Counted from the first letter of the stretch, positions 18,287 through 28,800 are shown. The stretch: 64,000 bases of DNA from Micromonospora coxensis (GCF_900090295.1 NZ_LT607753.1:2046001-2110000); one strand, 5' to 3'. Notes: a model not told the origin generated them from the sequence alone. Program-made: numbers and translations.

Positions 18287-19117
18287 TCAGGTGAGGACGG
18301 CCTCGTCGGCTTCCACCTGGCGGTTCCAGTCCGGCTTCGTCGACCGCCAGCCCTCGTCGTCCATGCCGCGTCGCCAGTAGCCGGAGATGGACAGGTCGGC
18401 CCGGGGCACGTTCCGCTCGACCCGCAGCAGCCGACGCAGGTCCTTGACGAAGGTGGCCTCGCCGTGGACGAAGGCGTGCACCCGGCCGGGCGGGAACTCC
18501 AGCGCCCGTACCGCCTCGACCAGCGCCGCGCCGACCGGCCGGTCGCCCCGGTGCAGCCAGGTCAGCTCCACCGCGCCCGGGCTGGGCAGCGGCTGCTCGT
18601 CCGCCGGCCCGGCCACCTCGACGAAGACCACCGCCCGGGCGTCGAGCGGCAGCCGCTCCAGCGCCGCGCCGATCGCCGGCAGGGCGCTCTCGTCGCCCAC
18701 CAGCAGGTGCCAGTCCGCCGTCGGGTCCGGCGCGTACGCCCCGCCGGGGCCGGTGAAGAGCACCTCGTCGCCGGGGCGCAGCCGGGCCGCCCAGGGTCCG
18801 GCCAGCCCCTCGTCGCCGTGGTGCACCACGTCGAGGGTCAGCTCACCGGCCACCGGGTCCCAGGCCCGCACGGTGTACGCGCGCAGCCGCGGCCACTGCT
18901 CCGCCGGGTACTCCCGCTTGATGGTGGCGAGGTCGACCGGGTGCGGGTAGGTCACCCCGTCCGGCGGGAAGAGCAGCTTCACGTAGTGGTCGGTGTACTG
19001 CCCCACCGGCAGCCCGGCCAGCTCCTCCCCGCCGAGGACCACCCGGACCAGGTGCGGCGTGGGTCGCTCGGTGCGCACGACCCGGGCGGAGGTGACTGTC
19101 TTGGGGCGATCGGCCAT
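18287..19117 (-). CDS. Siderophore-interacting protein (FAD-dependent ferric-siderophore reductase)
   Basis: Cytoplasmic flavoprotein of 276 residues of the SIP/ViuB family, which reduces ferric siderophores to release iron. The FAD-binding domain has PVGQYTDHYVKLLF and PRLRAYTVRAWDP (the RxYT motif). The NAD(P)H-binding half has LLVGDESALPAIGAALERLP and AFVHGEATFVKDLRRLL, and the C-terminal helix carries SISGYWRRGMDDEGWRSTK, which is typical for the family. The ATG at 19117 is overlapped by an iron-box-like operator, so the transcript is probably leaderless or nearly so and repressed when iron is plentiful. No siderophore transport genes adjoin it. Confidence 0.94.
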   Translation of the reverse strand: MADRPKTVTSARVVRTERPTPHLVRVVLGGEELAGLPVGQYTDHYVKLLFPPDGVTYPHPVDLATIKREYPAEQWPRLRAYTVRAWDPVAGELTLDVVHHGDEGLAGPWAARLRPGDEVLFTGPGGAYAPDPTADWHLLVGDESALPAIGAALERLPLDARAVVFVEVAGPADEQPLPSPGAVELTWLHRGDRPVGAALVEAVRALEFPPGRVHAFVHGEATFVKDLRRLLRVERNVPRADLSISGYWRRGMDDEGWRSTKPDWNRQVEADEAVLT

Positions 19118-19135
19118 ACGGTTAGGCTAACCTCA
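19117..19135 (-). promoter_or_regulatory. Iron box (IdeR/DtxR-type operator)
   Basis: Reading on the minus strand, TGAGGTTAGCCTAACCGTA matches the IdeR/DmdR consensus TTAGGTTAGGCTAACCTAA at 15 of 19 positions and retains the inverted GGTTAG/CTAACC core. It ends on the first base of the siderophore-interacting gene's start codon, so a bound repressor would block initiation directly. Confidence 0.8.
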
Positions 19136-19242
19136 GTCGGCCGGCGGCTCCCACCGGGCCCGTCGCCGGCCACGTCAGCGGGCGGCAGGGCCGCGAGCCA
19201 GTAGCCGGCGGCGCCCCCCAGCCAGCGGCGGGCGCGCCGCGC

Positions 19243-19284
19243 CAGCGGCCGGGTGGGCCGGGTCAGCGGCCGGGTGGGCCGGGT
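19243..19284. repeat. 21-base direct repeat at the 3' end of dgt
   Basis: Two identical 21-base copies (19243-19263 and 19264-19284, starting CAGCGGCCGGGTGG), followed by a partial third copy that lies inside dgt. The TCA at 19284-19286 is the dgt stop; the same TCA recurs at 19263-19265, one repeat unit further on. Confidence 0.85.
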
Positions 19285-20597
19285 CAGCGGCCGGAGCGGA
19301 CCAGGCGGTCGTGCCAGGCCAGCGCGGCCGGGTCGGTGAGCGAGGCGACCTGGTCGACGACCACCCGCAGCCGGGCGGCGTCGGAGCCGGCGGCCCGCCA
19401 CAGCGGCGCGAAGACCGGGTCGAGCGCGTCGGGCGCCCGGTCGGCCAGCACGCCGACCAGTTCGGCCAGGATCTCCCGCTGCCGGTCGTAGCGGGCCCGG
19501 GCGTCCGGCCGGCGCATCACGTACCGCCAGGCGATCCCCTTGAGCAGGGCGCACTGGGCCCGGATCCGGCGGGGCACCACCAGGTCGGCGGCGTAGCGGC
19601 GGTGCGGGCCGGGGCCGAACCGCTCCCGGGTGGCGGCCACCACGCCGGCGACGAACCGGCCGGTGAGCACGCTGGTGGTCGTCTTCAACGCGACCTGCGC
19701 GCGGTGGCTGCCGTCGTAGCCGGCGAGGCGGGCGAGCACCGGCTCGTCGAGCAGGTCGACCAGCACCTCGCCCAGGTCGGCCGGGGACTCGCCGGAGTAC
19801 ACGGCGGCCACGTCCACGCAGAGGGCGGCCCGTTCGTCCGGGTCGTCGAGCAGCGGGCGCAGCGAGAGGTACCCGCCGTGGATGCCGTCCTCGACGTCGT
19901 GCACCGAGTACGCCACGTCGTCGGACCAGTCCATCACCTGCGCCTCCAGGCAGCGACGGGCGCCGCCGTCCGGCACGCCGGCCCGCAGCCAGTCGAAGAC
20001 CGGCCGGTCGTCGGCGTACACGCCGAACTTGCGCTGCCCGGGACGCCGGGGCCAGGGGTACTTGCTGACCGCGTCGAGCGAGGCCCGGGTGAGGTTCAGC
20101 CCGGCGGGCGCGCCGTCCGGGCCGAGCACCTTGGCCTCCAGCCGGGTCAGCACCCGCAGCGTCTGGGCGTTGCCCTCGAACCCGCCGCAGTCGGCGGCCA
20201 GCCGGTCGAGGGCGTCCTCGCCGTTGTGCCCGAACGGCGGGTGCCCGAGGTCGTGGGCGAGGCCGGCGGTGTCCACCACGTCCGGGTCGCAGCCCAGCCG
20301 GGCGCCCATCTCCCGGGCGATCTGGGCCACCTCCAGCGAGTGGGTCAGCCGGGTACGCAGGAAGTCGTCGGTCCCGGCGACGTGCACCTGGGTCTTCGCG
20401 GCGAGCCGGCGGAAGGCGGCGGAGTGCAGCACCCGGGCCCGGTCCCGCTCGTACGGCGAGCGGCCGTGGCCGGTGTCCTTCGGCGTCTCCTCGACGAAGC
20501 GCCGGGCGTCGGCGGGCTCGTCGTGGACGCGCCGGGCGTCGGCGGGCTCGTCGTGGGGCGGGCCGGCGACCGGCGCGTCGGACGGCTCGACCGGCAC
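19284..20597 (-). CDS. dgt: Deoxyguanosinetriphosphate triphosphohydrolase-like protein
   Basis: HD-superfamily metal-dependent dNTP triphosphohydrolase of 437 residues, which splits dNTPs to deoxynucleosides and tripolyphosphate. Key motifs are SPYERDRARVLHSAAFRRLA, the H of RTRLTHSLEVAQIAREMG, the HD pair in LAHDLGHPPFGHNGEDALD, and WSDDVAYSVHDVEDG. The first 40 residues contain an exact duplication of DEPADARR in a 10-residue period, encoded by a 30-base tandem repeat, and probably form a flexible tail. It starts one base after the stop of the VOC gene, so the two form an operon. This gene lies near dnaG in many actinomycetes. Confidence 0.95.
   Translation of the reverse strand: MPVEPSDAPVAGPPHDEPADARRVHDEPADARRFVEETPKDTGHGRSPYERDRARVLHSAAFRRLAAKTQVHVAGTDDFLRTRLTHSLEVAQIAREMGARLGCDPDVVDTAGLAHDLGHPPFGHNGEDALDRLAADCGGFEGNAQTLRVLTRLEAKVLGPDGAPAGLNLTRASLDAVSKYPWPRRPGQRKFGVYADDRPVFDWLRAGVPDGGARRCLEAQVMDWSDDVAYSVHDVEDGIHGGYLSLRPLLDDPDERAALCVDVAAVYSGESPADLGEVLVDLLDEPVLARLAGYDGSHRAQVALKTTTSVLTGRFVAGVVAATRERFGPGPHRRYAADLVVPRRIRAQCALLKGIAWRYVMRRPDARARYDRQREILAELVGVLADRAPDALDPVFAPLWRAAGSDAARLRVVVDQVASLTDPAALAWHDRLVRSGR
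20499..20556. repeat. 30-base tandem repeat inside dgt
   Basis: A 28-base identical sequence (20499-20526 and 20529-20556, starting GCGCCGGGCGTCGGCG) with a 30-base period. It keeps frame and duplicates the DEPADARR segment in the non-conserved N-terminus of the dgt product. Confidence 0.85.
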
Positions 20598-20598
20598 G

Positions 20599-20949
20599 TC
20601 AGCCCTGCTGCCGCAGCACGCAGAACTCGTTGCCCTCGGGGTCGGCGAGCACCGTCCACGGCACGTCGCCCTGGCCGATGTCGACGTGCCGGGCGCCCAT
20701 GTCGACCAGTCGCTCCACCTCGGCCTCCAGGTCGGCGGGGCGCAGGTCGATGTGCAGCCGGTTCTTGGTCTGCTTGTCGTCGCCGACCGGCACGAAGACG
20801 ATGCCGGGCAGCCGCTCGGCGGACTGCCGGATCTCCACCTCGTCCGGCTTCTCGGTGACCACCTGGTAGCCCAGCGCCTCGGCCCACCAGCGGGCCAGCC
20901 GGGCCGGATCGCGGGCGTCGACGGTCAAGCTTGCCCAGACGCTGGTCAT
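20599..20949 (-). CDS. VOC (glyoxalase/bleomycin-resistance fold) family protein
   Basis: Small protein of 116 residues with the two beta-alpha-beta-beta-beta modules of the vicinal oxygen chelate fold. It starts MTSVWASLTVDARDPARLAR, continues with WWAEALGYQVV and has a second half with KNRLHIDLRPADLEAEVERL and VLADPEGNEFCVLRQQG. The HID and the late E match the positions of VOC metal ligands. The ATG at 20949 begins at the conserved fold. It lies one base upstream of dgt and is presumably co-transcribed with it. Substrate unknown; a detoxification or resistance role would be a guess. Confidence 0.88.
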   Translation of the reverse strand: MTSVWASLTVDARDPARLARWWAEALGYQVVTEKPDEVEIRQSAERLPGIVFVPVGDDKQTKNRLHIDLRPADLEAEVERLVDMGARHVDIGQGDVPWTVLADPEGNEFCVLRQQG

Positions 20950-21171
20950 GCGGCCACCCTTCGCCGGTCGTACGCAACTCGTCGCGGGAGCCAGGTTACG
21001 CCGCGCGGTCGAGGTCGGCGCGGCGGCGAACAGCGCGCGACGGGTCCGCAACCCGCCGATCAGTCGAGAGTTGCCGCCCGAGAGCCGACCGTAACGGGAT
21101 CGCGGGGCAGGCATGGCTTTCGGTAACGTGCCGGGAGCGGTACGTGAGGACGCGACGATCGGGGGACGCTC

Positions 21172-21660
21172 GTGCACGTTGACACGGTGACGGAGACGGA
21201 GCTGCGAGGACTGCGCCGGCGTCGGCCGGAGGTAACCGGCGCGGTGCTGGCCGGGCGCGACGGGCTGCTCATCTCCAGCGACCTGCCGGCGACCGACGCC
21301 ACACACCTGGCGGCGCTCGCCGCGGTGAGTTACGGGGTGGGGCACCAGGTCGCCGACACGGTACGCGGCGGCAGCTTCCGCGAGGCGGTGGTGCACACCT
21401 CCACCAGCTGCGTGATCACCTATCCGGCCGGGCGGCACGCGCTGCTCACCCTGGTGACCGAGGCGGGCACCGACCTGGAGGGTCTGCACGAGGAGGCGCG
21501 GGCGGTGGCCGAGCGGGCCGGCGCGGCGGTCGACTCGCAGCGGGTCGGCGCGACGCCGGTGCCCGAGGTGCACGCGGTGCTGACCACGCGTACCCCGGTG
21601 GGCGCGCTGGCCCGGCGGCGTCCGGGCGCCACGACCGACTGGGGCCGCTCGCCCCTGTAG
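21172..21660 (+). CDS. Orphan roadblock/LC7-like protein
   Basis: 162 residues. The N-terminal 110 residues fit a roadblock/LC7 domain: VTGAVLAGRDGLLISSDLPA, ATHLAALAAVSYGVGHQVAD, and VVHTSTSCVITYPAGRHALL. The last 40 residues are low-complexity and end in a basic tail. It differs from the CvnB-like protein at 12469 in lacking a kinase, DUF742 or GTPase neighbour; it is a single-gene unit flanked by an oppositely oriented gene on either side. The GTG at 21172 is the natural start (VHVDTVTETELRGL). It may regulate a small GTPase encoded elsewhere. Confidence 0.8.
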   Translation: MHVDTVTETELRGLRRRRPEVTGAVLAGRDGLLISSDLPATDATHLAALAAVSYGVGHQVADTVRGGSFREAVVHTSTSCVITYPAGRHALLTLVTEAGTDLEGLHEEARAVAERAGAAVDSQRVGATPVPEVHAVLTTRTPVGALARRRPGATTDWGRSPL

Positions 21661-21714
21661 GGCGTGTGTCGAGGTCCCTGGCGGCCCGCGGCGGGCCACC
21701 CGCCCGAGGAACGC

Positions 21715-21755
21715 GTCGGCGGTGGCTCCGGGCAGTGCCCGGTGCCACCGCCGAC
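21715..21755. terminator. Bidirectional hairpin terminator between roadblock gene and ppdK
   Basis: Arms of 12 bases (GTCGGCGGTGGC and its exact complement), a T/T mismatch, then a further 6-base stem around a 3-base loop. It lies between the convergent stops at 21660 and 21763 and could serve both genes. Confidence 0.8.
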
Positions 21756-21762
21756 GACCTGC

Positions 21763-24471
<2,709 letters not shown>

Positions 24472-24782
24472 CAGAGCCTCCCACGCGCGCCGGATTGACA
24501 CTTAACGAAGGTTCAGTTTGCTGGTACCCCGGGGCCGACCGCCGGTAATCCCGGCGTCGTCAGCGATCGGTGGGCGAAGGTTAAGCGAACATCGGGTGGC
24601 CTGGCACCGTTCGTGACGATAGGCACAGCCATCACGACTATCCGCGTTCGTGGTGGTTTCTGGGAACGCTTCCACGCGCACGATCACGCAATTCCCGGCC
24701 CCCCTCGTACCCTTGACGGCGCTGGATCCGCTGAACCTGACCTTTGCCATATCCATCGCAAATACACCCCGGAGCCGTCGCC
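24472..24782. other. Divergent intergenic region ppdK / hexosaminidase
   Basis: 311 bases without a gene, relatively A/T-rich around 24488-24530 (TTAACGAAGGTTCAG near the ppdK side). It includes a LacI-family operator-like site at 24661-24674 and a TTGACG at 24713-24718 that could be the -35 for the hexosaminidase gene. No -10 convinced me. Confidence 0.55.
24661..24674. promoter_or_regulatory. LacI-family (CebR-like) operator candidate
   Basis: TGGGAACGCTTCCA agrees at 12 of 14 positions with the CebR operator consensus TGGGAGCGCTCCCA known from streptomycetes. It has the central CG of LacI-family sites and lies about 110 bases upstream of the hexosaminidase start. It would suit sugar-dependent control of that gene. 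No LacI gene is adjacent. Confidence 0.45.
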
Positions 24783-26609
24783 GTGCCGACCACCCCGTCC
24801 ACCAGCCCCGAGACCGGCCAGGAGCCCGCCGGCCTGCCCGTCCACCGGCCGTCCGCCGCCGACCTGGCGCGGGTGGCCGCGCGGGCGGCCGGCGAACTGC
24901 TCGCACCCCCGGCGCCGGCCCGGCTCGGCGACGTGGTGCCGGCCCCCACGTCGGTCGCCGCGGACCCGGCGGCCGACTTCACCCTCCCCGCCGACGCCGT
25001 GATCCGGGTCAGCGCCGACGCGGCCGCCCGGGACGTGGCCGGACAGCTCGCGGAGCTGCTGCGCCCGGCCACCGGCTGCCCGCTCCCGGTCACCGAGCTG
25101 CCGCACGGCGGTGACGGCGACGGGCTGACGCTCACCCTGACCGGTGTCACGCCCGACGCCGGCCCGCGGGCGGTCGCCGCCGGCACGGAGGCGGCCGACA
25201 CCGCCGCGCCGGCCACCGGGGGGCAGGCCCGCACGACGACCGGGCCCACCGCCGACGACCTCGGCGACGAGGGGTACCGCCTGGACGTCACGCCCGCCTC
25301 GGTACGGATCACCGCCGGCAGCGCCGCCGGCCTCTTCCACGGCGTGCAGACGCTGCGGCAGCTCCTGCCGGCGGCGATCGAGAGTCCCACCCCGGTCGAC
25401 GCGCGCTGGGTGGTGCCCGGCGGCGTGATCGTCGACCGGCCGCGCTTCCCCTACCGGGGCGCGATGCTCGACGTGGCCCGGCACTTCTTCCCCGTCGCCG
25501 ACGTGCTGCGGGTGATCGACCACCTGGCCCGGTACAAGCTCAACCACCTGCACCTGCACCTCACCGACGACCAGGGCTGGCGGATCGCGGTCGACTCCTG
25601 GCCCGCGCTGGCGCCGGTGGGCGGGGCCACCGAGGTGGGCGGCGGCCCCGGCGGGCACTACACCGCCGCGGACTACCGGCGCATCGTCCGGCACGCCGCC
25701 CGCCGGCACGTGACGGTCGTCCCCGAGATCGACCTGCCGGGCCACACCAACGCGGCGCTCGTCGCGTACCCGGAGCTGGCGCCGGGCAAGGTCGCGCCGC
25801 CGCCGTACACCGGCACCGAGGTCGGCTTCAGCTACGTCGACCCGGCCGACGAGCGGACGTACGACTTCGTCGCCGACGTGCTCGGCGAGGTGGCCGCCCT
25901 CACCCCGGGCCCGTGGCTGCACATCGGCGGCGACGAGGCGTTCAAGGTCAAGGGCGCCGCGTACACCGGCTTCGTCGAGCGGGCCCAGCGGATCGTCGCC
26001 GCCACCGGCAAGACCGTGGTCGGCTGGCACCAGATCGCCCCCGCCGCGCACACCGCCGGGCGGGTGCTCCAGTGGTGGGGCACCAACGGCGACGACCCGG
26101 AGACCGCCGAGGCGGTACGTCGGGGCGCCCGGCTGATCCTCTCCCCCGGCAACCACGCCTACCTCGACATGAAGTACGCCCCGGACACCCCGATCGGGCA
26201 CGACTGGGCCGGCCTGGTCGACGTGCGCCGGGCGTACGACTGGGACCCGGGCGCGCACCTGACCGGGGTGCCGGCGGGGGAGGTGCTCGGAGTGGAGGCC
26301 CCGCTCTGGACCGAGTCGGTCACCACGCTGGCGGAGGTCGAGTTCATGTTCTTCCCCCGGCTGCCCGCCCTCGCCGAGCTGGGCTGGTCACCCCGGTCCA
26401 CCCACGACTGGGCCGGGTTCCGCGACCGGCTGGCCGGACACGGGCCCCGCTGGAGCACCGCCGGCATCGCCTTCCACCGCTCCCCCGAGGTGCCCTGGCC
26501 GGTCGAGCGGGCCGACGGCGACCGACAGCCCGCGCACGCCGTCCCCACCCAGCCCGGCCCGGACGCCGCCGAGACGCCGGCCCCGACTTCGGCCACCGCT
26601 GACGGGTGA
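24783..26609 (+). CDS. Beta-N-acetylhexosaminidase, glycoside hydrolase family 20
   Basis: Hydrolase of 608 residues removing terminal GlcNAc/GalNAc by substrate-assisted catalysis. The N-terminal 180 residues form the GH20b-like domain, then the barrel begins RPRFPYRGAMLDVARHFFPV. HLHLTDDQGWRIAVDSWP follows, and the catalytic Asp384-Glu385 pair is in HIGGDEAFKVKG. The Trp-rich VLQWWGTNGDD and EAPLWTESVTTLAE contribute to the substrate pocket. No signal peptide is apparent, so it may be cytoplasmic and act on imported chitobiose or muropeptides. The GTG at 24783 has GGAG eight bases upstream; a TTG at 24744 would add 13 residues. An internal Gly/Ala/Thr-rich insertion sits at about residues 125-160. 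Confidence 0.93.
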   Translation: MPTTPSTSPETGQEPAGLPVHRPSAADLARVAARAAGELLAPPAPARLGDVVPAPTSVAADPAADFTLPADAVIRVSADAAARDVAGQLAELLRPATGCPLPVTELPHGGDGDGLTLTLTGVTPDAGPRAVAAGTEAADTAAPATGGQARTTTGPTADDLGDEGYRLDVTPASVRITAGSAAGLFHGVQTLRQLLPAAIESPTPVDARWVVPGGVIVDRPRFPYRGAMLDVARHFFPVADVLRVIDHLARYKLNHLHLHLTDDQGWRIAVDSWPALAPVGGATEVGGGPGGHYTAADYRRIVRHAARRHVTVVPEIDLPGHTNAALVAYPELAPGKVAPPPYTGTEVGFSYVDPADERTYDFVADVLGEVAALTPGPWLHIGGDEAFKVKGAAYTGFVERAQRIVAATGKTVVGWHQIAPAAHTAGRVLQWWGTNGDDPETAEAVRRGARLILSPGNHAYLDMKYAPDTPIGHDWAGLVDVRRAYDWDPGAHLTGVPAGEVLGVEAPLWTESVTTLAEVEFMFFPRLPALAELGWSPRSTHDWAGFRDRLAGHGPRWSTAGIAFHRSPEVPWPVERADGDRQPAHAVPTQPGPDAAETPAPTSATADG

Positions 26610-26621
26610 CCGCGTGGGCCG

Positions 26622-26676
26622 GCCATCGGCCGAGCCTCACCGGTGCGCGATCGGTCATCGGCCGATCCTCGCCGGG
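26622..26676. repeat. Imperfect 25-base direct repeat with hairpins, hexosaminidase 3' side
   Basis: Two related segments (around GGCCATCGGCCGAGCCTCAC and GGTCATCGGCCGATCCTCGC) just past the hexosaminidase stop. Each can fold through ATCGG/CCGAT-type pairing. It may act as a terminator between convergent genes. Confidence 0.4.
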
Positions 26677-26689
26677 GTGGTGGCGTCGG

Positions 26690-27496
26690 TCACCGCCGGG
26701 CGCGGTCGCGCAGCACCGACGCGGTGTGCTCGTCGGCCGGGTAGAACGACTCGATGGACAACTCGGCCAGGGTGACGTCCAGGGGCGTGCCGAATGTCGC
26801 GATGGTGCTGAGGAAGGCCAGCTCCCCGGACTCGTGACGCAGCCGCAGCGGCACCACGATCTCGCCCGGGCCGGGCAGCTCGATCTCCGGTTCCGGGCTG
26901 TCGCACGGGTAGTCGCGCAGCTCCGCCTCCAGGGCGGCCAGTTCCGCGTCGCCGGTCAGCTCGACCTGGCGGGCCAGCCGGCTCAGCAGGTGCCCGCGCC
27001 ACTCGCCGAGGTTGGCGATGTGCGGCGCGAGCCCGTCGGGGTGCAGGCTGACCCGCAGCACGTTCGCCGGCGCGGCCAGCAGCTCCGGCGCGGCCAGGTC
27101 GGTGAGGAGCGTCAGGCTGGAGTTGGCGGCGACCAGGTTCCAGCCCCGGTCGACCACCACCGCCGGGTACGGCTCGTGACCGGTCAGCACCTGACGCACG
27201 GCGGCGCGGACCGCCGCCATCTGCGGCGCGTCCAGGTCGTTCTCCGGGTACACCGGGGCATAGCCCGCCGCCAGCAGCAGCCGGTTGCGTTCGCGCAGCG
27301 GCAGGTCGAGCGGCCCGGCCAGTCGCAGCACCATCTCCCGGCTCGGCCTGGACCGTCCGGTCTCGACGAAGCTGAGGTGCCGGGTGGAGATCTCCGCCCG
27401 GATGGACAGCTCCAGCTGGCTGAGCCGGCGCAGCTCCCGCCATCGGCGCAGCGCCTCGCCCACCGTCGGCGCGGACGCGTGGACGGTGGCGGTCAT
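26690..27496 (-). CDS. XRE-family transcriptional regulator with MmyB-like ligand domain
   Basis: 268 residues. The N-terminal HTH_31-type helix-turn-helix is VGEALRRWRELRRLSQLELS, then EISTRHLSFVETGRSRPSRE. The remainder matches the MmyB-like ligand-binding domain common in actinobacteria: LLLAAGYAPVYPENDLDAP, PYPAVVVDRGWNLVAANSSL and FLSTIATFGTPLDVTLAELS. The ATG at 27496 begins shortly before the HTH. It is divergent from an NTF2-like gene with two inverted-repeat sites between them, so local autoregulation and control of that gene is the natural inference. The ligand is unknown, although the MmyB-like domain may bind a fatty-acid-like molecule. Confidence 0.92.
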   Translation of the reverse strand: MTATVHASAPTVGEALRRWRELRRLSQLELSIRAEISTRHLSFVETGRSRPSREMVLRLAGPLDLPLRERNRLLLAAGYAPVYPENDLDAPQMAAVRAAVRQVLTGHEPYPAVVVDRGWNLVAANSSLTLLTDLAAPELLAAPANVLRVSLHPDGLAPHIANLGEWRGHLLSRLARQVELTGDAELAALEAELRDYPCDSPEPEIELPGPGEIVVPLRLRHESGELAFLSTIATFGTPLDVTLAELSIESFYPADEHTASVLRDRARR

Positions 27497-27617
27497 CGCC
27501 GCCCCCGTCCCGCGCTCGTCGGTCGGAGTCGGAAACGGCGTGTGGTCGTCATGGTCCCCCGTCTCGGTCAGGTGGTGCGGTGCCCAGCGCCACTGTGCCG
27601 TGCGCCGGGGCACGCGT

Positions 27618-27638
27618 CGATTACCTGCCGGGTAATCG
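27618..27638. promoter_or_regulatory. Operator-like dyad 1
   Basis: CGATTACC, five bases, GGTAATCG: perfect 8-base arms in the divergent region between the XRE regulator and the NTF2-like gene. It is a probable binding site of the regulator. Confidence 0.65.
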
Positions 27639-27664
27639 CCGACGGGCCGGTCCACCGCCACCGG

Positions 27665-27685
27665 CCGTTACCCGCCAGATAATCG
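27665..27685. promoter_or_regulatory. Operator-like dyad 2
   Basis: CCGTTACC, five bases, GATAATCG: an imperfect copy of dyad 1 (16 of 21 positions agree), centred 47 bases from it, 62 bases upstream of the NTF2-like start codon. Confidence 0.6.
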
Positions 27686-27746
27686 ACACCCTCCGCCGGG
27701 CGGTGCGAGGGTTCTCGCCGTCAGCAACCGACGAAGGGAGCACCCG

Positions 27747-28118
27747 ATGAGCGCACACTCCCACCTGGTCGACCGTTACCTCGCCGTGTGGAACGAGCCG
27801 GACGCCGAGGCCCGGGCGGCGGCCGTCGCCTCGCTCTTCACCCCGGACGCCACCTACACCGACCCGCTGGCGGCGGTACGCGGCCACCAGGAGATCACCG
27901 CCGTCGTCACCGGGGTCCGGGACACCTTCCCGGGGCACGTCCTGCGCCGGCACGGCATCGTGGACGGGCACCACGACGTGGTCCGGTTCGGCTGGGAGCT
28001 GGTGGCCGCCGAGGGCGGCGACCCGGTGGTCGTCGGCTTCGACGTGGCGGTCTGCGACCCGGACGGCCGGGTGCGTGTCGTGCACGGTTTCCTGGACAAG
28101 GTGCCCACGCCGGTCTGA
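27747..28118 (+). CDS. NTF2/SnoaL-like fold protein
   Basis: Cytoplasmic protein of 123 residues with the SnoaL-like/NTF2 cone fold: LVDRYLAVWNEPDAEARAAA, then SLFTPDATYTDPLAAVRGHQ and the C-terminal strand pattern GFDVAVCDPDGRVRVVHGFL. Such proteins are either small enzymes (isomerases, hydratases, epoxide hydrolases) or ligand binders. The Asp and His in DATYTDPL and HGIVDGHHDVVRF could line a pocket. ATG at 27747 follows a GAAGGGAG ribosome site. It is divergent from the XRE regulator and probably its main target. It ends about 137 bases before a long inverted repeat. Confidence 0.88.
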   Translation: MSAHSHLVDRYLAVWNEPDAEARAAAVASLFTPDATYTDPLAAVRGHQEITAVVTGVRDTFPGHVLRRHGIVDGHHDVVRFGWELVAAEGGDPVVVGFDVAVCDPDGRVRVVHGFLDKVPTPV

Positions 28119-28254
28119 TCCGGCATCCACGGGTTCCCCGCCCGGGCCGGTGGGCGAAACCCCTCGCCCGACCGGTGCCACCGGCCGGAACACCCGTCCA
28201 CGAATTCCCCGACCGGACCGCCCCGCACCCCTCACGCCGCCCGCCCACCGTGTC

Positions 28255-28309
28255 GATCAAGAGGTTTGGGTAGGTCCGACGCACGATTCCGTACCCAAAC
28301 CTCTTGATC
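28255..28309. repeat. Perfect 18-base inverted repeat, comparatively A/T-rich arms
   Basis: GATCAAGAGGTTTGGGTA at 28255-28272 and its exact complement at 28292-28309, separated by 19 bases. The arms are under 50% G+C in a window well above 70%. It could be the terminator of the NTF2-like gene, or a dispersed extragenic repeat, or the ends of a very small mobile sequence. Confidence 0.85.
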
Positions 28310-28526
28310 AACGGGGTGAGCACGTGGGCCGGAGCGCGGGGTGGGGTGGTTGTGTGGTGGGTGGGGTGATTGTCCGGTCTGACCTGCGGGATCCCGTGGT
28401 GGGGGCCACCCCGGTGGCGGAATCGGCGGCGGGGTGGGGGCGTTGTACATGGCATAACCACCGGCGCTCCCCGCACGGCACAGCTGCCGGAGCGGCCGGG
28501 CAACGTGGGCACACTCGGCAGGCCGA

Positions 28527-28800
28527 GGAATGCAGGCGTCGCCGGCTCGGTTACATCCCCGGGAGCCCCGCGTAGTGGAGTGCAGGTGCCGCCGGTTGGG
28601 TCACCCCCCGGGCACCAGACACCCGGCCTGCGGAATGCGGGCCCCACCGGACGGGTTACCTCCCCCGGACACCGAGGCCCCGCCCCGGAATGCGGGCCCG
28701 GCCAGCGTGGTTACATCCCCCGGGACACCGAGACACCCGGCCTGCGGAATGCGGGACCGGCCGGATCGGTTACATCCCCCTGGACACCCGAGCAGGCACC
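28527..28800. repeat. Degenerate tandem array, five copies of a ~55-base unit
   Basis: Copies start at 28527, 28577, 28632, 28687 and 28746 (spacing 50, 55, 55 and 59). Each begins GGA(A/G)TGC(A/G)GG and has a middle block GGTTACATCCCCCGG or close variants. The third to fifth share nearly the whole unit, including CACCCGGCCTGC before the next copy. The variation is spread across the unit, unlike CRISPR. Confidence 0.8.

Noticed and set aside
28255..28309. Insertion sequence or MITE ends
   Set aside because: Only 19 bases lie between the arms, there is no transposase and no target duplication could be seen; I keep it as an inverted repeat of unknown kind.
28527..28800. CRISPR array
   Set aside because: Copies vary in length (50-59) and mismatches are spread over the unit; there is no constant repeat with variable spacers and no cas gene in the window.
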